From Candidatus Helarchaeota archaeon (lineage in GTDB: Archaea; Asgardarchaeota; Lokiarchaeia; Helarchaeales; HEL-GB-A): 64,000 nucleotides of DNA. The stretch covers positions 31,649-95,648 of the forward strand of contig JABXJT010000007.1 of the NCBI GenBank assembly GCA_013375455.1, written 5' to 3'. Each line of letters begins with the position of its first letter. Position 1 is the stretch's first letter. The notes beneath the pieces were generated by a model that saw only the letters and a list, made by a program, of their open reading frames with translations, was not told the DNA's origin and searched no databases. The position numbers were made by a program, and so were the translations under genes. Of the stretch, positions 1 through 8,147 are shown in pieces.

Positions 1-2
1 CC

Positions 3-515
3 ATTCAAAAAATATTCGAGGCTGATGGATTACTCACGACCGTTAAATATGCACTTCCGGATGTAATGGCTTTTTTAATTAGCGAGCGAGGGGTAGTACA
101 GGCAGAAAAAGATCTTCTAGCTATAGGAAAAATGACTGCCGAACGTATGTTAATAATTTGGAAGCCACAGAATAGTAATCCTATAAAATTATTAAAGGAA
201 ATTAAAAAAGGATTCTTCAAAAAAACAAAAGAACCCAAGGGCAAAATTCTGGAGCGTTTTGGAGGCGCTCCTTCCAAAATCCTGATCCGTGATAGAGATT
301 GTCCCGTGTGCCCCGAGAAAGGTGCTGGCGAAGAGGTAGAAGTATCTCAGATCCATTACTGTACTGCGATCTCTGGTTTTGTTGAAGCAGTCCTCAATTA
401 TTTAATTCAAAATAAGCTGGCGCCCTATACCCAAGCATCCTGTAAAACCGTCGCCAGCGTTGGATCGGGACATAAATATTGTGAAATGATAATAGACCTG
501 AAATATGGAGGGTAA
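3..515 (+). CDS. V4R-like (4-vinyl reductase/hydrocarbon-binding fold) protein, 5' truncated by window edge
   Basis: The reading frame is open to the left edge of the window: residues such as QKIFEADGLL precede the first in-frame ATG at 66. The true start therefore lies outside. The C-terminal 60 residues carry a CPVC pair, then GFVEAVLNYL, then a SCKT..G..YCEMII ending. This resembles the V4R pattern of a helical segment, a Cys, a Gly and a terminal Cys-Glu beta strand. V4R domains bind small hydrophobic ligands or metals in sensors and in some tetrapyrrole enzymes. The stop is followed at once by a second protein of similar layout, so the two are probably co-transcribed. The family call is from visual motif similarity only. 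Confidence 0.55.
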   Translation: MQKIFEADGLLTTVKYALPDVMAFLISERGVVQAEKDLLAIGKMTAERMLIIWKPQNSNPIKLLKEIKKGFFKKTKEPKGKILERFGGAPSKILIRDRDCPVCPEKGAGEEVEVSQIHYCTAISGFVEAVLNYLIQNKLAPYTQASCKTVASVGSGHKYCEMIIDLKYGG

Positions 516-522
516 TGGCTGT

Positions 523-1164
523 ATGGTACCTGAAAAATTAGGGTTTTTTCGGAAATTATTAGCCCGTATCGGTAAGATCTATTACTGGAGAAAACCAAAA
601 AAGATAAACCTTTGGTTACTTTCATGTATGGGATATAGTGTAACGAAAAAATATGAGGAAATCTTCAAAGGTGATACTGGGAAAGCAGTAACCACCTTTA
701 CAAAGCATTTTGTTAATGGGGCCCAAGCCCTCATGTTTGAAATGCAAGATCGTACAAAATTAATCTACACTAAGTCGTTAGAAGATTTAGAATTTATTGC
801 AAAGATCGCTCTGTATGTAATGTTCGGTCCTAAGTGGCACATGTTTTTCGATGACCCAGTCTTCATCCCAGCAGAACGAACTGAAAAAAGGATCGCCCAA
901 ATGCGAATTACATGGCCTATTTGTGCTCTTTGTGCTGGCATTCGCCCTGGGATTGATTTAGATACCGCGAAATTGAGGGAGGAGGACCATAGCTATGGGG
1001 AACTTCTTGCCGCGGCCTTGGCTGCTTTGCTTCAGCTGGTGCAGGATTATGTCGGGAATGATTATGTAACCGAGATCCAAGAAACGAAATGCCTGCTTCT
1101 TGGGGATCCTCATGGAGAAGGTATAGTATATTTTCATCCGAAGACAAAAGAAGAAACTAGTTAA
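523..1164 (+). CDS. V4R-like protein, second of a pair
   Basis: About 213 residues. I prefer the ATG at 523, which has GGAGGG at 507-512 upstream. An in-frame ATG at 505 would overlap the preceding gene and has no ribosome binding site. Like its neighbour, it has a Cys pair in the middle (PICALC) and a C-terminal ETKC..LGDPHGEGIVYF segment that resembles the V4R end. The final Cys seen in the neighbour is replaced here (HGE instead of YCE). The two may be diverged paralogues acting together. The gene ends convergently with the minus-strand gene that stops at 1161, overlapping by four bases. Function is unknown. Confidence 0.55.
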   Translation: MVPEKLGFFRKLLARIGKIYYWRKPKKINLWLLSCMGYSVTKKYEEIFKGDTGKAVTTFTKHFVNGAQALMFEMQDRTKLIYTKSLEDLEFIAKIALYVMFGPKWHMFFDDPVFIPAERTEKRIAQMRITWPICALCAGIRPGIDLDTAKLREEDHSYGELLAAALAALLQLVQDYVGNDYVTEIQETKCLLLGDPHGEGIVYFHPKTKEETS

Positions 1165-1961
1165 ACCTTTTGATACGTTTTCAAATAGGAATAAGAAAAT
1201 ACTTGGCCCACAATTTTTGGCATTTTTATATTGGGATATGTGATGGAAATAAAACGTAAGCAATGATTTATTAGGAAAATTCCCAGGTAATCCCTCGCAT
1301 AATTATTGATTTTTAAAATATTTTCTCCTCCGTATTGAACATCCAGGCGTTTATTTCCTACGTCATAAATGAGGATTATGTTGAACCCTTGAAAGAGTGT
1401 CTTTGATAACTCCCATAAATCATCCTTTTGCGCAATTTTACCTCCAATAAAAGAGGCTAGATCTTTTAATTGTTCGGATTTTAGGTGCACGAAGGGACCT
1501 GCTCTTTGCTTGATTGACTGGTTCAACAGATCCGACTTCTCAGGAGGTAAATAATGGTGTTCTTGGGTATCTTCTAACAAATCTTCCAAGTAATCTAAGG
1601 AAGCTTCCAATAATCCGATTAAATCCTCAGTAGGCACCCAAGCAACCCGCTCCCCTGAAAAAAGAAATTTCAACTCAGCACCCCCAAAGGCTTCGTCTTC
1701 GTAATTCGTGTATATAATGTGACTCCTTACCTCAGGGAAATATTCGAGAGTGAGAGTATAGTCTTCATCAAAACCAAGATCTTCGAGAATTCCCAGTAAG
1801 TCCTCTTCAACGATTATCTTAATCCGTCGTTTTTTTTCTTTTACAAAGAGGGCAACCTTTGTCTTTCCGATTTCGTGCAATTCTCGAGCGTGGGGCGATT
1901 TAATTCCAGTGAAGCCATCAATTTCTTGGGCGGTTAGATACTTTTTTTTGTTTTGACTCAT
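1161..1961 (-). CDS. Hypothetical protein, 266 aa
   Basis: I do not recognise a family. The N-terminus is charged (MSQNKKKYLTAQEIDG) and could be a small regulatory or binding segment. The middle is acidic, including a run like LEASLDYLEDLLED. The C-terminal 100 residues look like a compact alpha/beta domain ending in FSYSYLKTYQ. There is no signal peptide, membrane segment or Cys motif, so it is likely cytoplasmic. It lies 43 bases downstream of the aspartate kinase gene on the same strand and may share its transcript. Confidence 0.6.
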   Translation of the reverse strand: MSQNKKKYLTAQEIDGFTGIKSPHARELHEIGKTKVALFVKEKKRRIKIIVEEDLLGILEDLGFDEDYTLTLEYFPEVRSHIIYTNYEDEAFGGAELKFLFSGERVAWVPTEDLIGLLEASLDYLEDLLEDTQEHHYLPPEKSDLLNQSIKQRAGPFVHLKSEQLKDLASFIGGKIAQKDDLWELSKTLFQGFNIILIYDVGNKRLDVQYGGENILKINNYARDYLGIFLINHCLRFISITYPNIKMPKIVGQVFSYSYLKTYQKV

Positions 1962-2004
1962 TTATTATCAACATGCTCATTAACACGGCTATGTATGGGA
2001 GGGG

Positions 2005-3393
2005 CTATACCTTATCTAATTCGAATTTCTCATGTAGCGCCTGAATTCCCTTAATTAAATCCTCTTTTTTTACAAGAAGTGTGATGTTTAATCCATTGCT
2101 GGCTTGTGAAAGTGCAAGGATGTCAATTTCATTTTCGTGTAACGCGCTAAATATCATTTCTAGGCGCTTTGGGTTGTTTAGGCCACCGCCAATAACAGAG
2201 ATCATGCTTACGTTAGCGACGTGGATTTCAAACCAATCTTTAAAGAACTCCGACCCTGAAAGGACTTCTTTCGCAGTTTCCCCATCAGCTGCATTAACTA
2301 CGAACATGGTGTTAATTTCTGAAGATGTTTGACTTACCATGCTAATATTAATTTCATGCTTCCCCATCACATCAAATATTTGTGCTAAAACACCTGGAAT
2401 TTCGACAGTACTTTCACTAATTGCGGAAACCATTGCGACCTCTTCTCGATAAGTAATTCCTATTACGCTCTCTGGGGATAGGGATTCTTTGTGGATAGTG
2501 GTGAAGGTAGAACTCTCAATATTGTTAGCATTCCGAATTTCAAGGGGAATCTCGCGATTCTGGATGGGTTGGATGCACTTAGGATGAATTGCTTTTGTTC
2601 CGATAGCAATCTCCTTCGCTTCTGCATAGGATAATTGCTTTATCGTCCGTGCAGTTGGTAAAATTTTTGGGTCTGTAGTAAAAATCCCATCAATGCTTTT
2701 CCAGATTATTACTTTTGTATCATAACTCTCGTCCTTGAGGCAGTACGCGATTAAGGCAGCGGTGAACTCAGTGCCCCCTACGCCAAGAGTCGTGAGATGC
2801 CCTTCTTTATTCCGACCGATAAAGCCTGTCACCACTGGAAGATGCCCCAATTTAAGCAGTGGGATGAAGAGAGAACGGATTTTGCGAACTGAAATATTCA
2901 TGATAGGGAGTGCATTATTATATCGGCTATCAGTAATGAGAAATCTATCACCTAACAAGTATTCAGATTCAATATTTTTAGAAACTAAGAAGTCATTAAG
3001 AATATATCCTGATAGAATTTCTCCAAATGAGAGAACTATATCCAATTTATTATCGGACAGCCCATATTCCTCAATATCAACTAGAATCTCTTCTAAGTGC
3101 GTGAATTTATCAGAGAGGAATTGATGCACCTTAGTTTTTTGAGGGTCTTCAATAATGGAGCTGACAATCGCCAAATGCTGCCTTTTAATCAAATCAATGT
3201 CGTGAGCGTATGAAGTACAAGTGTTTGCTTTTTTTGCACAATCCTCAAGCAAATCCAATATACCGGGAAGTGATGAAATTACGGCAATGACTTTCTTTTC
3301 TTTATATAGTTGAAGTATTTCTAATATTTTCTGAAATTTTACTGCCTCGCTAAAGCACGACTCTCCAAATTTCATAATAACAATCTGTTGCAT
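2005..3393 (-). CDS. lysC: Aspartate kinase-like protein with two ACT domains
   Basis: About 462 residues, the usual length for monofunctional aspartate kinase, which phosphorylates aspartate in the first step of the Lys/Thr/Met pathway. An amino-acid kinase domain (about 1-300) contains WKSIDGIFTTDPK, the typical nucleotide/substrate loop. Two C-terminal ACT domains follow; SESTVEIPGVLAQIF and ISVIGGGLNNPKRLEMIF match the allosteric regions. Two kinase motifs are diverged. The N-terminal KFGG(T/S)S is KFGESC, and the GRGGSD(Y/T)TA motif reads GVGGTEFTA. The fold assignment is strong. Catalytic activity or substrate may be altered. Confidence 0.85.
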   Translation of the reverse strand: MQQIVIMKFGESCFSEAVKFQKILEILQLYKEKKVIAVISSLPGILDLLEDCAKKANTCTSYAHDIDLIKRQHLAIVSSIIEDPQKTKVHQFLSDKFTHLEEILVDIEEYGLSDNKLDIVLSFGEILSGYILNDFLVSKNIESEYLLGDRFLITDSRYNNALPIMNISVRKIRSLFIPLLKLGHLPVVTGFIGRNKEGHLTTLGVGGTEFTAALIAYCLKDESYDTKVIIWKSIDGIFTTDPKILPTARTIKQLSYAEAKEIAIGTKAIHPKCIQPIQNREIPLEIRNANNIESSTFTTIHKESLSPESVIGITYREEVAMVSAISESTVEIPGVLAQIFDVMGKHEINISMVSQTSSEINTMFVVNAADGETAKEVLSGSEFFKDWFEIHVANVSMISVIGGGLNNPKRLEMIFSALHENEIDILALSQASNGLNITLLVKKEDLIKGIQALHEKFELDKV

Positions 3394-3456
3394 AGTATTT
3401 GTATTGGACCCCGTTTATTAAAAAGGCATTGCAATGCTTGACTCCGCATCCGACAG

Positions 3457-3470
3457 AAAATATAAAAAGA
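3457..3470 (+). promoter_or_regulatory. TATA-like promoter element of the dodecin gene
   Basis: The A/T-rich element TATAAAAA lies about 70 bases upstream of the dodecin ATG, in the divergent space between the aspartate kinase and dodecin genes. It fits an archaeal TATA box by sequence and position. No transcription data are available. Confidence 0.35.
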
Positions 3471-3537
3471 ACGTCTTCACATAAATTAGAATTATCTTAA
3501 CTTTTAACCAAGATTTGAATTTCCATAGGGGATTAAA

Positions 3538-3750
3538 ATGCCTGAATCAATCTATAAAATAATTGAGTTAGTCGGTTCGTCTGAGAAAGGATGGCAGGAT
3601 GCCGTAAAGAATGTTGTAGAGCAAGCTGCAGGATCACTTCGCGATCTACGAATTGCTGAAGTTGTGGAACTCGATGCGAAAATCGACAACCAGAAAGTTG
3701 CGCTTTGGCGAGCTAGGATACGTCTGTCCTTCAAATATGAAGGCAAATAA
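3538..3750 (+). CDS. Dodecin family flavin-binding protein
   Basis: A 70-residue protein with the full dodecin pattern: a short beta strand (YKIIELVGSS), a helix with GWQDAVKNVVEQAA, and two strands ending in VALWRARIRLSFKYEG. Dodecins form hollow dodecamers that store or buffer flavins such as FMN or riboflavin. Length and motif order match the family. It stands alone, transcribed away from the aspartate kinase gene, and is followed by a T-rich tract likely to end transcription. Confidence 0.9.
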   Translation: MPESIYKIIELVGSSEKGWQDAVKNVVEQAAGSLRDLRIAEVVELDAKIDNQKVALWRARIRLSFKYEGK

Positions 3751-3751
3751 T

Positions 3752-3776
3752 TATTTTCCCTTCTTTTTTTCTTGTC
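3752..3776 (+). terminator. T-rich terminator after dodecin
   Basis: A pyrimidine run with a stretch of seven T starts a few bases after the dodecin stop. Archaeal transcription commonly terminates at such oligo-T tracts. No strong hairpin precedes it. Confidence 0.45.
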
Positions 3777-3890
3777 TAATGACATTATCTTTGCTTTTTT
3801 CGAGTAATTAGAGTATAATTTATTAGATAAAATAGAATGTAAGATTATTTTACATTCATAAAAGGTAAATTTACAATAAGAATTCTAAGC

Positions 3891-4007
3891 ATGTATTATA
3901 AAAAAAGTTTTAATTTACAAAGAGCTAAGGGAGTCCTTGAAGTAATCATGGATGCTCGAAGAAAAAAGTTCTCTAAAAAGAAAAATAAGGTGCTTTTTGA
4001 TGAGTAG
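3891..4007 (+). CDS. Possible small basic protein, 38 aa
   Basis: A short ORF beginning MYYKKSFNLQRAKG and ending KKKNKVLFDE. It is very basic in its second half (ARRKKFSKKKNK). There is no clear ribosome binding site and no recognised homology. The composition could simply reflect A-rich intergenic DNA. It is listed because it fills an otherwise empty gap on the coding strand of its neighbours. Confidence 0.2.
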   Translation: MYYKKSFNLQRAKGVLEVIMDARRKKFSKKKNKVLFDE

Positions 4008-4152
4008 ATTAACCCAGCTACCAATCAAAAATTTCTATATCTCTAAATTAAAAAAAAAGTATAGAAATCTTGATATTTAAATGAGGAATTAAATTCTTAA
4101 GGATGATTACATCCTATTTTAATCAACATTCCTTCAATGCGAAGTGTGTTCC

Positions 4153-5400
4153 ATGTCAGTAGAAGATCGCATTAAAGAACTTGAAGCGCAGCTTGCTAAA
4201 AAAGATCAGACCATTCAAGAATTGAACGAAGGTATAAAGAATATAACAGACAAATTGGCAATCACTCAAGCAAATTTTGAGGAGCAAATTTCCCGGATTG
4301 CCGAAGAACAAGCAAAAATGGATAAAATGAAAGATGAAGCACTTGAGAATTTACAAGCGCAATTGAACAAGAAAGTCGACCAAGTTTATGAATATCAAGT
4401 CCTGCTGGATAGTGATGAGGGTATCAAAGACATGCAAGCGAAAATCAAAATTCTGGAAAACTTAAATGCTAAAAAAGTAAAAGAAATTGAGAAACTCAAT
4501 GCTGAAATGCAATCGGTTATTGAACAAAATGAAAAGCTAAAAGCAAGATATAAGGAAATGAAAGGAAAAAGTGTAAAAGAACTAGAATCATTGGTAGCGA
4601 AAAAAGAGGCAGAAATCCACGAATTGACATTAAAAATGGGAGATTTAAAAAGTTTACAGACTGAGTTGAAAGGCGAACAAACTGAGATTATTGAATCATT
4701 TCAAACGCAGCTAAATAGGATAAAAGAACTAGAAGCCACTAATGCTCAGCTGGAAGAACAAGTTCAAAGATATTCAAGCGGGCTTGATGCCCAAAAAATG
4801 AAAGCGTATGATGATTTTGTATCACAGCTTCAGTATGAATTGAACGAGGTCAAAAACCAGTTAGCAAGTTCAGAGCACCTCCGGTCTGAGCAACAAGTCA
4901 GCATAAGTCATTTCGAACAATTGCTCGGACAAGTGCAGTCTCAAATAGCACAACAGGAAGCTGCAGCCTACCAGGCGCAACAGCAAGCAGCCGCGAGTTA
5001 TCAACAGCAGGCTCCCCCTCCACCAATGCAACCGCCCATTCCACAGGTACAACCCACGCAACCAGGATATCCAGTTTCGCAACCAGCATATCCAGCCACT
5101 CCAGCTCCTCCAGCTCAACCAACTGGTCCTGCAAGTGGTGCGCAACAGGAAGCGGTCAGATTATTAGATACCATAGCGGCAAGAGCAAGGAGCGGCATTC
5201 CAGGAAGTCAACTAGCTCAAGAAATGGAGCAAACACGAAATAGGATTGTGGAAGTCTTCCAATGGCATCCAGCACTATTTGAACTCGCCGCGTTTGCCCG
5301 CCGATTGAAGCAATTACCAGTAGGGACTGTACTCGATGCTGGGACTCTAAATAGTTTGCTTGAGAGAATAGAAGCATGGAAAAGTCGGATACTAGCTTAA
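4153..5400 (+). CDS. Long coiled-coil protein with Pro/Gln-rich linker and C-terminal helical domain
   Basis: About 415 residues from the ATG at 4153; an upstream in-frame GTG at 4144 is less likely. Residues about 1-270 are an almost uninterrupted heptad-rich coiled coil (for example KELEAQLAKKDQTIQELNEG). A Gln/Ala then Pro-rich stretch of about 60 residues follows (QQQAPPPPMQPP, repeats of QPAYPA-type). A compact helical domain of about 85 residues ends in LNSLLERIEAWKSRIL. No membrane segment is present. The layout suggests a cytoskeletal, scaffold or tethering role, but no family is recognised. The radical SAM gene starts 35 bases downstream on the same strand. Confidence 0.75.
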   Translation: MSVEDRIKELEAQLAKKDQTIQELNEGIKNITDKLAITQANFEEQISRIAEEQAKMDKMKDEALENLQAQLNKKVDQVYEYQVLLDSDEGIKDMQAKIKILENLNAKKVKEIEKLNAEMQSVIEQNEKLKARYKEMKGKSVKELESLVAKKEAEIHELTLKMGDLKSLQTELKGEQTEIIESFQTQLNRIKELEATNAQLEEQVQRYSSGLDAQKMKAYDDFVSQLQYELNEVKNQLASSEHLRSEQQVSISHFEQLLGQVQSQIAQQEAAAYQAQQQAAASYQQQAPPPPMQPPIPQVQPTQPGYPVSQPAYPATPAPPAQPTGPASGAQQEAVRLLDTIAARARSGIPGSQLAQEMEQTRNRIVEVFQWHPALFELAAFARRLKQLPVGTVLDAGTLNSLLERIEAWKSRILA

Positions 5401-5435
5401 TTAAATTTTGAAATTTTATTTCTGACACGATTTAG

Positions 5436-6578
5436 ATGCAACGATTTGAAATCGCCAGCGTAAGACCTCCCACTGAAAATTTCAGCCTAGCGATACCCGC
5501 TCATTACTATTGTCCCTGGGGTAAATGTGCATTTTGTCCAAGTGTTTTATTTACAGAATCCAGGACATTTAAAAGGAGGAGATTAGAGGAAATTCTTGAG
5601 GATATTAGTAACGCCACTTTATTGAACGAATTAGTACTAGAATCTGGATTTCCTAATCAAAGCGCAATTCACACTTTGATCAGGGATTATCCTCAATTGA
5701 ATGGTTGTATAATTCACTTGGTATATTGGCATCTCTACGCAAATGCATCCACTGCATTTTTAGGCGGAGCAAATCCACTTCTTTACAAGAGTGACTTTTT
5801 AACAAAAATTCTTCGCGTGTTGAAATCCACCTTTCCTTCAATAATCAGAATCACGAGTTATGGCCGCACGAAATCTGCCAGTAAAAAAGACGTGCAATAT
5901 TTTGAGGCCCTCCATCAAGCAGGATTAGATCGCATTCACGTGGGGCTAGAATCGGGGTCAAATCAAGTGCTTAAGTTTATGAATAAAGGAGTAACTGCCG
6001 AAGAGCATGTAGTTGGAGGACAAAAAATAAAGGATGGGGGAATCTCTTTATGTACATACGTGATGCCTGGTTTAGGAGGAAAGAAATGGAGCACTGAACA
6101 TGCAATAGAAACTGCCAGGGTTATAAACGAAATTGAACCAGATTTTGTTCGATTGAGAACGCTAGAAATATTTCCAATGACCTCTCTTCATGGGAAATTG
6201 CGATCGGGTGAATTCATTGAACTCTCCGAGGAGGAAGTAGTAAAAGAAGAGAGAATTCTGGTAGAAAATATTGAATGCAACACCACGATAACGAGCGATT
6301 CTGCAGCAAATTTATTAATTGAGATTTGGGGCACCCTTCCAAGAGATAAGGAAAAAATTTTCCAAGCCATTGACAATTATCTAAGCTTGAGCCCAGAGGA
6401 AAAATTAGAATTTAGCTTAAAGAGAAGAGTCGAAGCGTTTAGCAGCCAATATGGTGGATTATCCCGACCAATTGAACGAAAATTAAACAAGCTAAAGCGA
6501 ATGCAAAAAAATGATGAGAAATATTACGAGAAAATAAGAAGGATTATTAAATATATTCGGGATCGATTAATTCCTTAA
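5436..6578 (+). CDS. Radical SAM protein
   Basis: 380 residues. An N-terminal CPWGKCAFC (C-x4-C-x2-C) near residue 28 is the iron-sulfur cluster motif of a radical SAM subgroup with CPW..C.FC signatures. Downstream, GLDRIHVGLESGS and a following glycine-rich strand (YVMPGLGG) match the TIM-barrel core that binds S-adenosylmethionine. The C-terminal 90 residues are charged and helical. The CXXXXCXXC spacing differs from the common CX3CX2C but is seen in oxygen-independent coproporphyrinogen oxidase-like and Elp3-like branches. Substrate is unknown. It does not resemble a glycyl-radical activase, which normally has extra ferredoxin-like Cys clusters or short length. Confidence 0.8.
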   Translation: MQRFEIASVRPPTENFSLAIPAHYYCPWGKCAFCPSVLFTESRTFKRRRLEEILEDISNATLLNELVLESGFPNQSAIHTLIRDYPQLNGCIIHLVYWHLYANASTAFLGGANPLLYKSDFLTKILRVLKSTFPSIIRITSYGRTKSASKKDVQYFEALHQAGLDRIHVGLESGSNQVLKFMNKGVTAEEHVVGGQKIKDGGISLCTYVMPGLGGKKWSTEHAIETARVINEIEPDFVRLRTLEIFPMTSLHGKLRSGEFIELSEEEVVKEERILVENIECNTTITSDSAANLLIEIWGTLPRDKEKIFQAIDNYLSLSPEEKLEFSLKRRVEAFSSQYGGLSRPIERKLNKLKRMQKNDEKYYEKIRRIIKYIRDRLIP

Positions 6579-6639
6579 TTCAGCTAGTCCAGTCACAAAC
6601 CGTAATTTGTTTTAGAATTAAAAGCCTCACGTTTCTTTT

Positions 6640-7440
6640 TTAAGATTTCATTGCACTTAAGATTCTTTTAACATCTTCGGCATATCCAATTGTAACCACT
6701 TTGAAAGCTTCGGCAAATTTATATCCTTTCTTTTTTCCGGCTTCCTCCGTCATATTGCGAACGAAAATATCTACCAAAGTTTGATTATCAACTTGCTGGA
6801 TGAGAGAATAGTCAATGGCTTCTGCTTCCAATTGGCCAAAAATTTCTTCTTTAAGCATTTGTACCTGAGATGCGTGTTTCATTATAGCCTTGATTTTCGT
6901 TCTAACTTCTTTATTGTTTAGAGAAATCCACGTATTCGGAGTTGGAGAGCGAAAGAGCCAAATTTCGCTGACAAAATGCTTAGCCAATTTAAATTCGGGA
7001 TGAAAGAGCGGATAATGGCAAAAATAACAACTTTCGAATGCTGCTAAAGCAACCTTCCGGTGGTCGCTGTGCTGTTCATACGTGTTCCAAGGATCAAACG
7101 TCATCACAATTCGGGGCTTGAGCTTGCGAATTTGATAGACATATTTCTCTCGCAGTTCTAAGTGAGGAGTACGATCGAGGAATCCATCCTCATATCCTAG
7201 AAAAATAACATCTTTCACGCCTAACACCTCAGCAGCAGCCCGAGCTTCCGCTTCTCTAGTCGATATGATCGTTTTTGGGTCGGCGTCAGGTTGCAAACTG
7301 CCACGTTGCCCATTCGTCGTTATGAGAAAATATACTTCTTTTCCTTCCTTACTGAACTTGGCAATAGTGCCTCCTGCCATGAATTCGATGTCATCTGGAT
7401 GGGCACCAATGACTAAAACAATTTCTTTCATTGCGTTCAC
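6640..7440 (-). CDS. PIG-L/LmbE family deacetylase
   Basis: 266 residues. The N-terminal VIGAHPDDIEFMAGG contains the AHPDD zinc-binding motif, and a downstream SDHRKVA provides the third ligand. These define the PIG-L/LmbE fold, zinc-dependent N-deacetylases acting on GlcNAc-linked inositols, thiol precursors or other sugars. The protein has no signal peptide or membrane segment and is probably cytosolic. It stands between the convergent radical SAM gene and a membrane protein on its own strand. The exact substrate cannot be told. Confidence 0.85.
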   Translation of the reverse strand: MNAMKEIVLVIGAHPDDIEFMAGGTIAKFSKEGKEVYFLITTNGQRGSLQPDADPKTIISTREAEARAAAEVLGVKDVIFLGYEDGFLDRTPHLELREKYVYQIRKLKPRIVMTFDPWNTYEQHSDHRKVALAAFESCYFCHYPLFHPEFKLAKHFVSEIWLFRSPTPNTWISLNNKEVRTKIKAIMKHASQVQMLKEEIFGQLEAEAIDYSLIQQVDNQTLVDIFVRNMTEEAGKKKGYKFAEAFKVVTIGYAEDVKRILSAMKS

Positions 7441-7495
7441 TTTTTTTCTTATCTATATATTTAAATAAACATTATTTTCTTAAAGCCTTTTTTCA

Positions 7496-8119
7496 CTAAG
7501 ACAGGAATAATAGGTTGATGTAAAGCACGGAGATCCACGTCTGTAACACGATGAATTGTATCCATTCCCAGAAATTAACATTAAAAAGAATGTTGTCAAT
7601 AGGCTGGTCAGGGGTATAAGATTGTGTATATTTTATAGCGGAAATGAAAAGCGGCCAACATGTAAAAAGAGTAATGGAACTGATTATAACCGTGATGATA
7701 CTTAAATCAGAAAGAAAAATGGGATAAACCAGTGCTATATTGGCTATTAATATGCCACCCATTGCGAAAGTCGCAGCGATCATATGAGGAATATTCTTAT
7801 GTTCGGGAAAGAGTCCTACTAAAATTAATCCGATGGGATTAAAAAAAAACGCCATTATTCCAATAGTGGTCATCCAATGGGTGGGAAGTACTTGAAGAAC
7901 AAAGTAGGGGAAGGGTAATAGGACGAATCCCATGATAAATATCGTGGGATTGAAGATTTTGGCACTCTTATAATCCGGGTTGCCTAATCCGCTAATAGTT
8001 CGAGTGAAAATTGAATAATTTGGATATAAATAGATACAATACAATAGGAGAATTGGGAACGCTATCAGAGCCAAACCGAACACGATTGCATACCAAACGG
8101 GTAAAATCATCATGATCAC
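7496..8119 (-). CDS. DUF998-like six-helix membrane protein
   Basis: 207 residues with about six hydrophobic segments. The first extracytoplasmic loop has SIFTRTISGLGNPDYKSAKIFNP. A conserved-looking GLFPEHKNIPHMIAA follows helix three. The S-x-LG...A.IFN and G.FPE...H elements match the DUF998 family of uncharacterised membrane proteins. It is 28 bases downstream of the alpha/beta-hydrolase gene on the same strand, so the two are likely one transcript. Confidence 0.7.
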   Translation of the reverse strand: MIMMILPVWYAIVFGLALIAFPILLLYCIYLYPNYSIFTRTISGLGNPDYKSAKIFNPTIFIMGFVLLPFPYFVLQVLPTHWMTTIGIMAFFFNPIGLILVGLFPEHKNIPHMIAATFAMGGILIANIALVYPIFLSDLSIITVIISSITLFTCWPLFISAIKYTQSYTPDQPIDNILFNVNFWEWIQFIVLQTWISVLYINLLFLS

Positions 8120-8147
8120 TTCCGTAGTAAATAGGTTAATGTTTAGA

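Larger units (their letters stand above)
3751..4152. other. Intergenic region, very AT-rich
   Basis: About 400 bases between dodecin and the coiled-coil gene. It holds the dodecin terminator, a doubtful 38-codon ORF (3891-4007), and A/T-rich sequence that probably includes the promoter of the coiled-coil gene. I see no structured RNA signature. Confidence 0.5.

Noticed and set aside
4870..5145. Minus-strand ORFs inside the coiled-coil gene
   Set aside because: Trp/Leu-rich translations are mirror images of the repetitive Gln/Pro codons on the coding strand.
5436..6578. Radical SAM gene as activase for the glycyl radical enzyme
   Set aside because: It is 11 kb away, lacks activase-type sequence features and has the C-x4-C-x2-C pattern of another subgroup.
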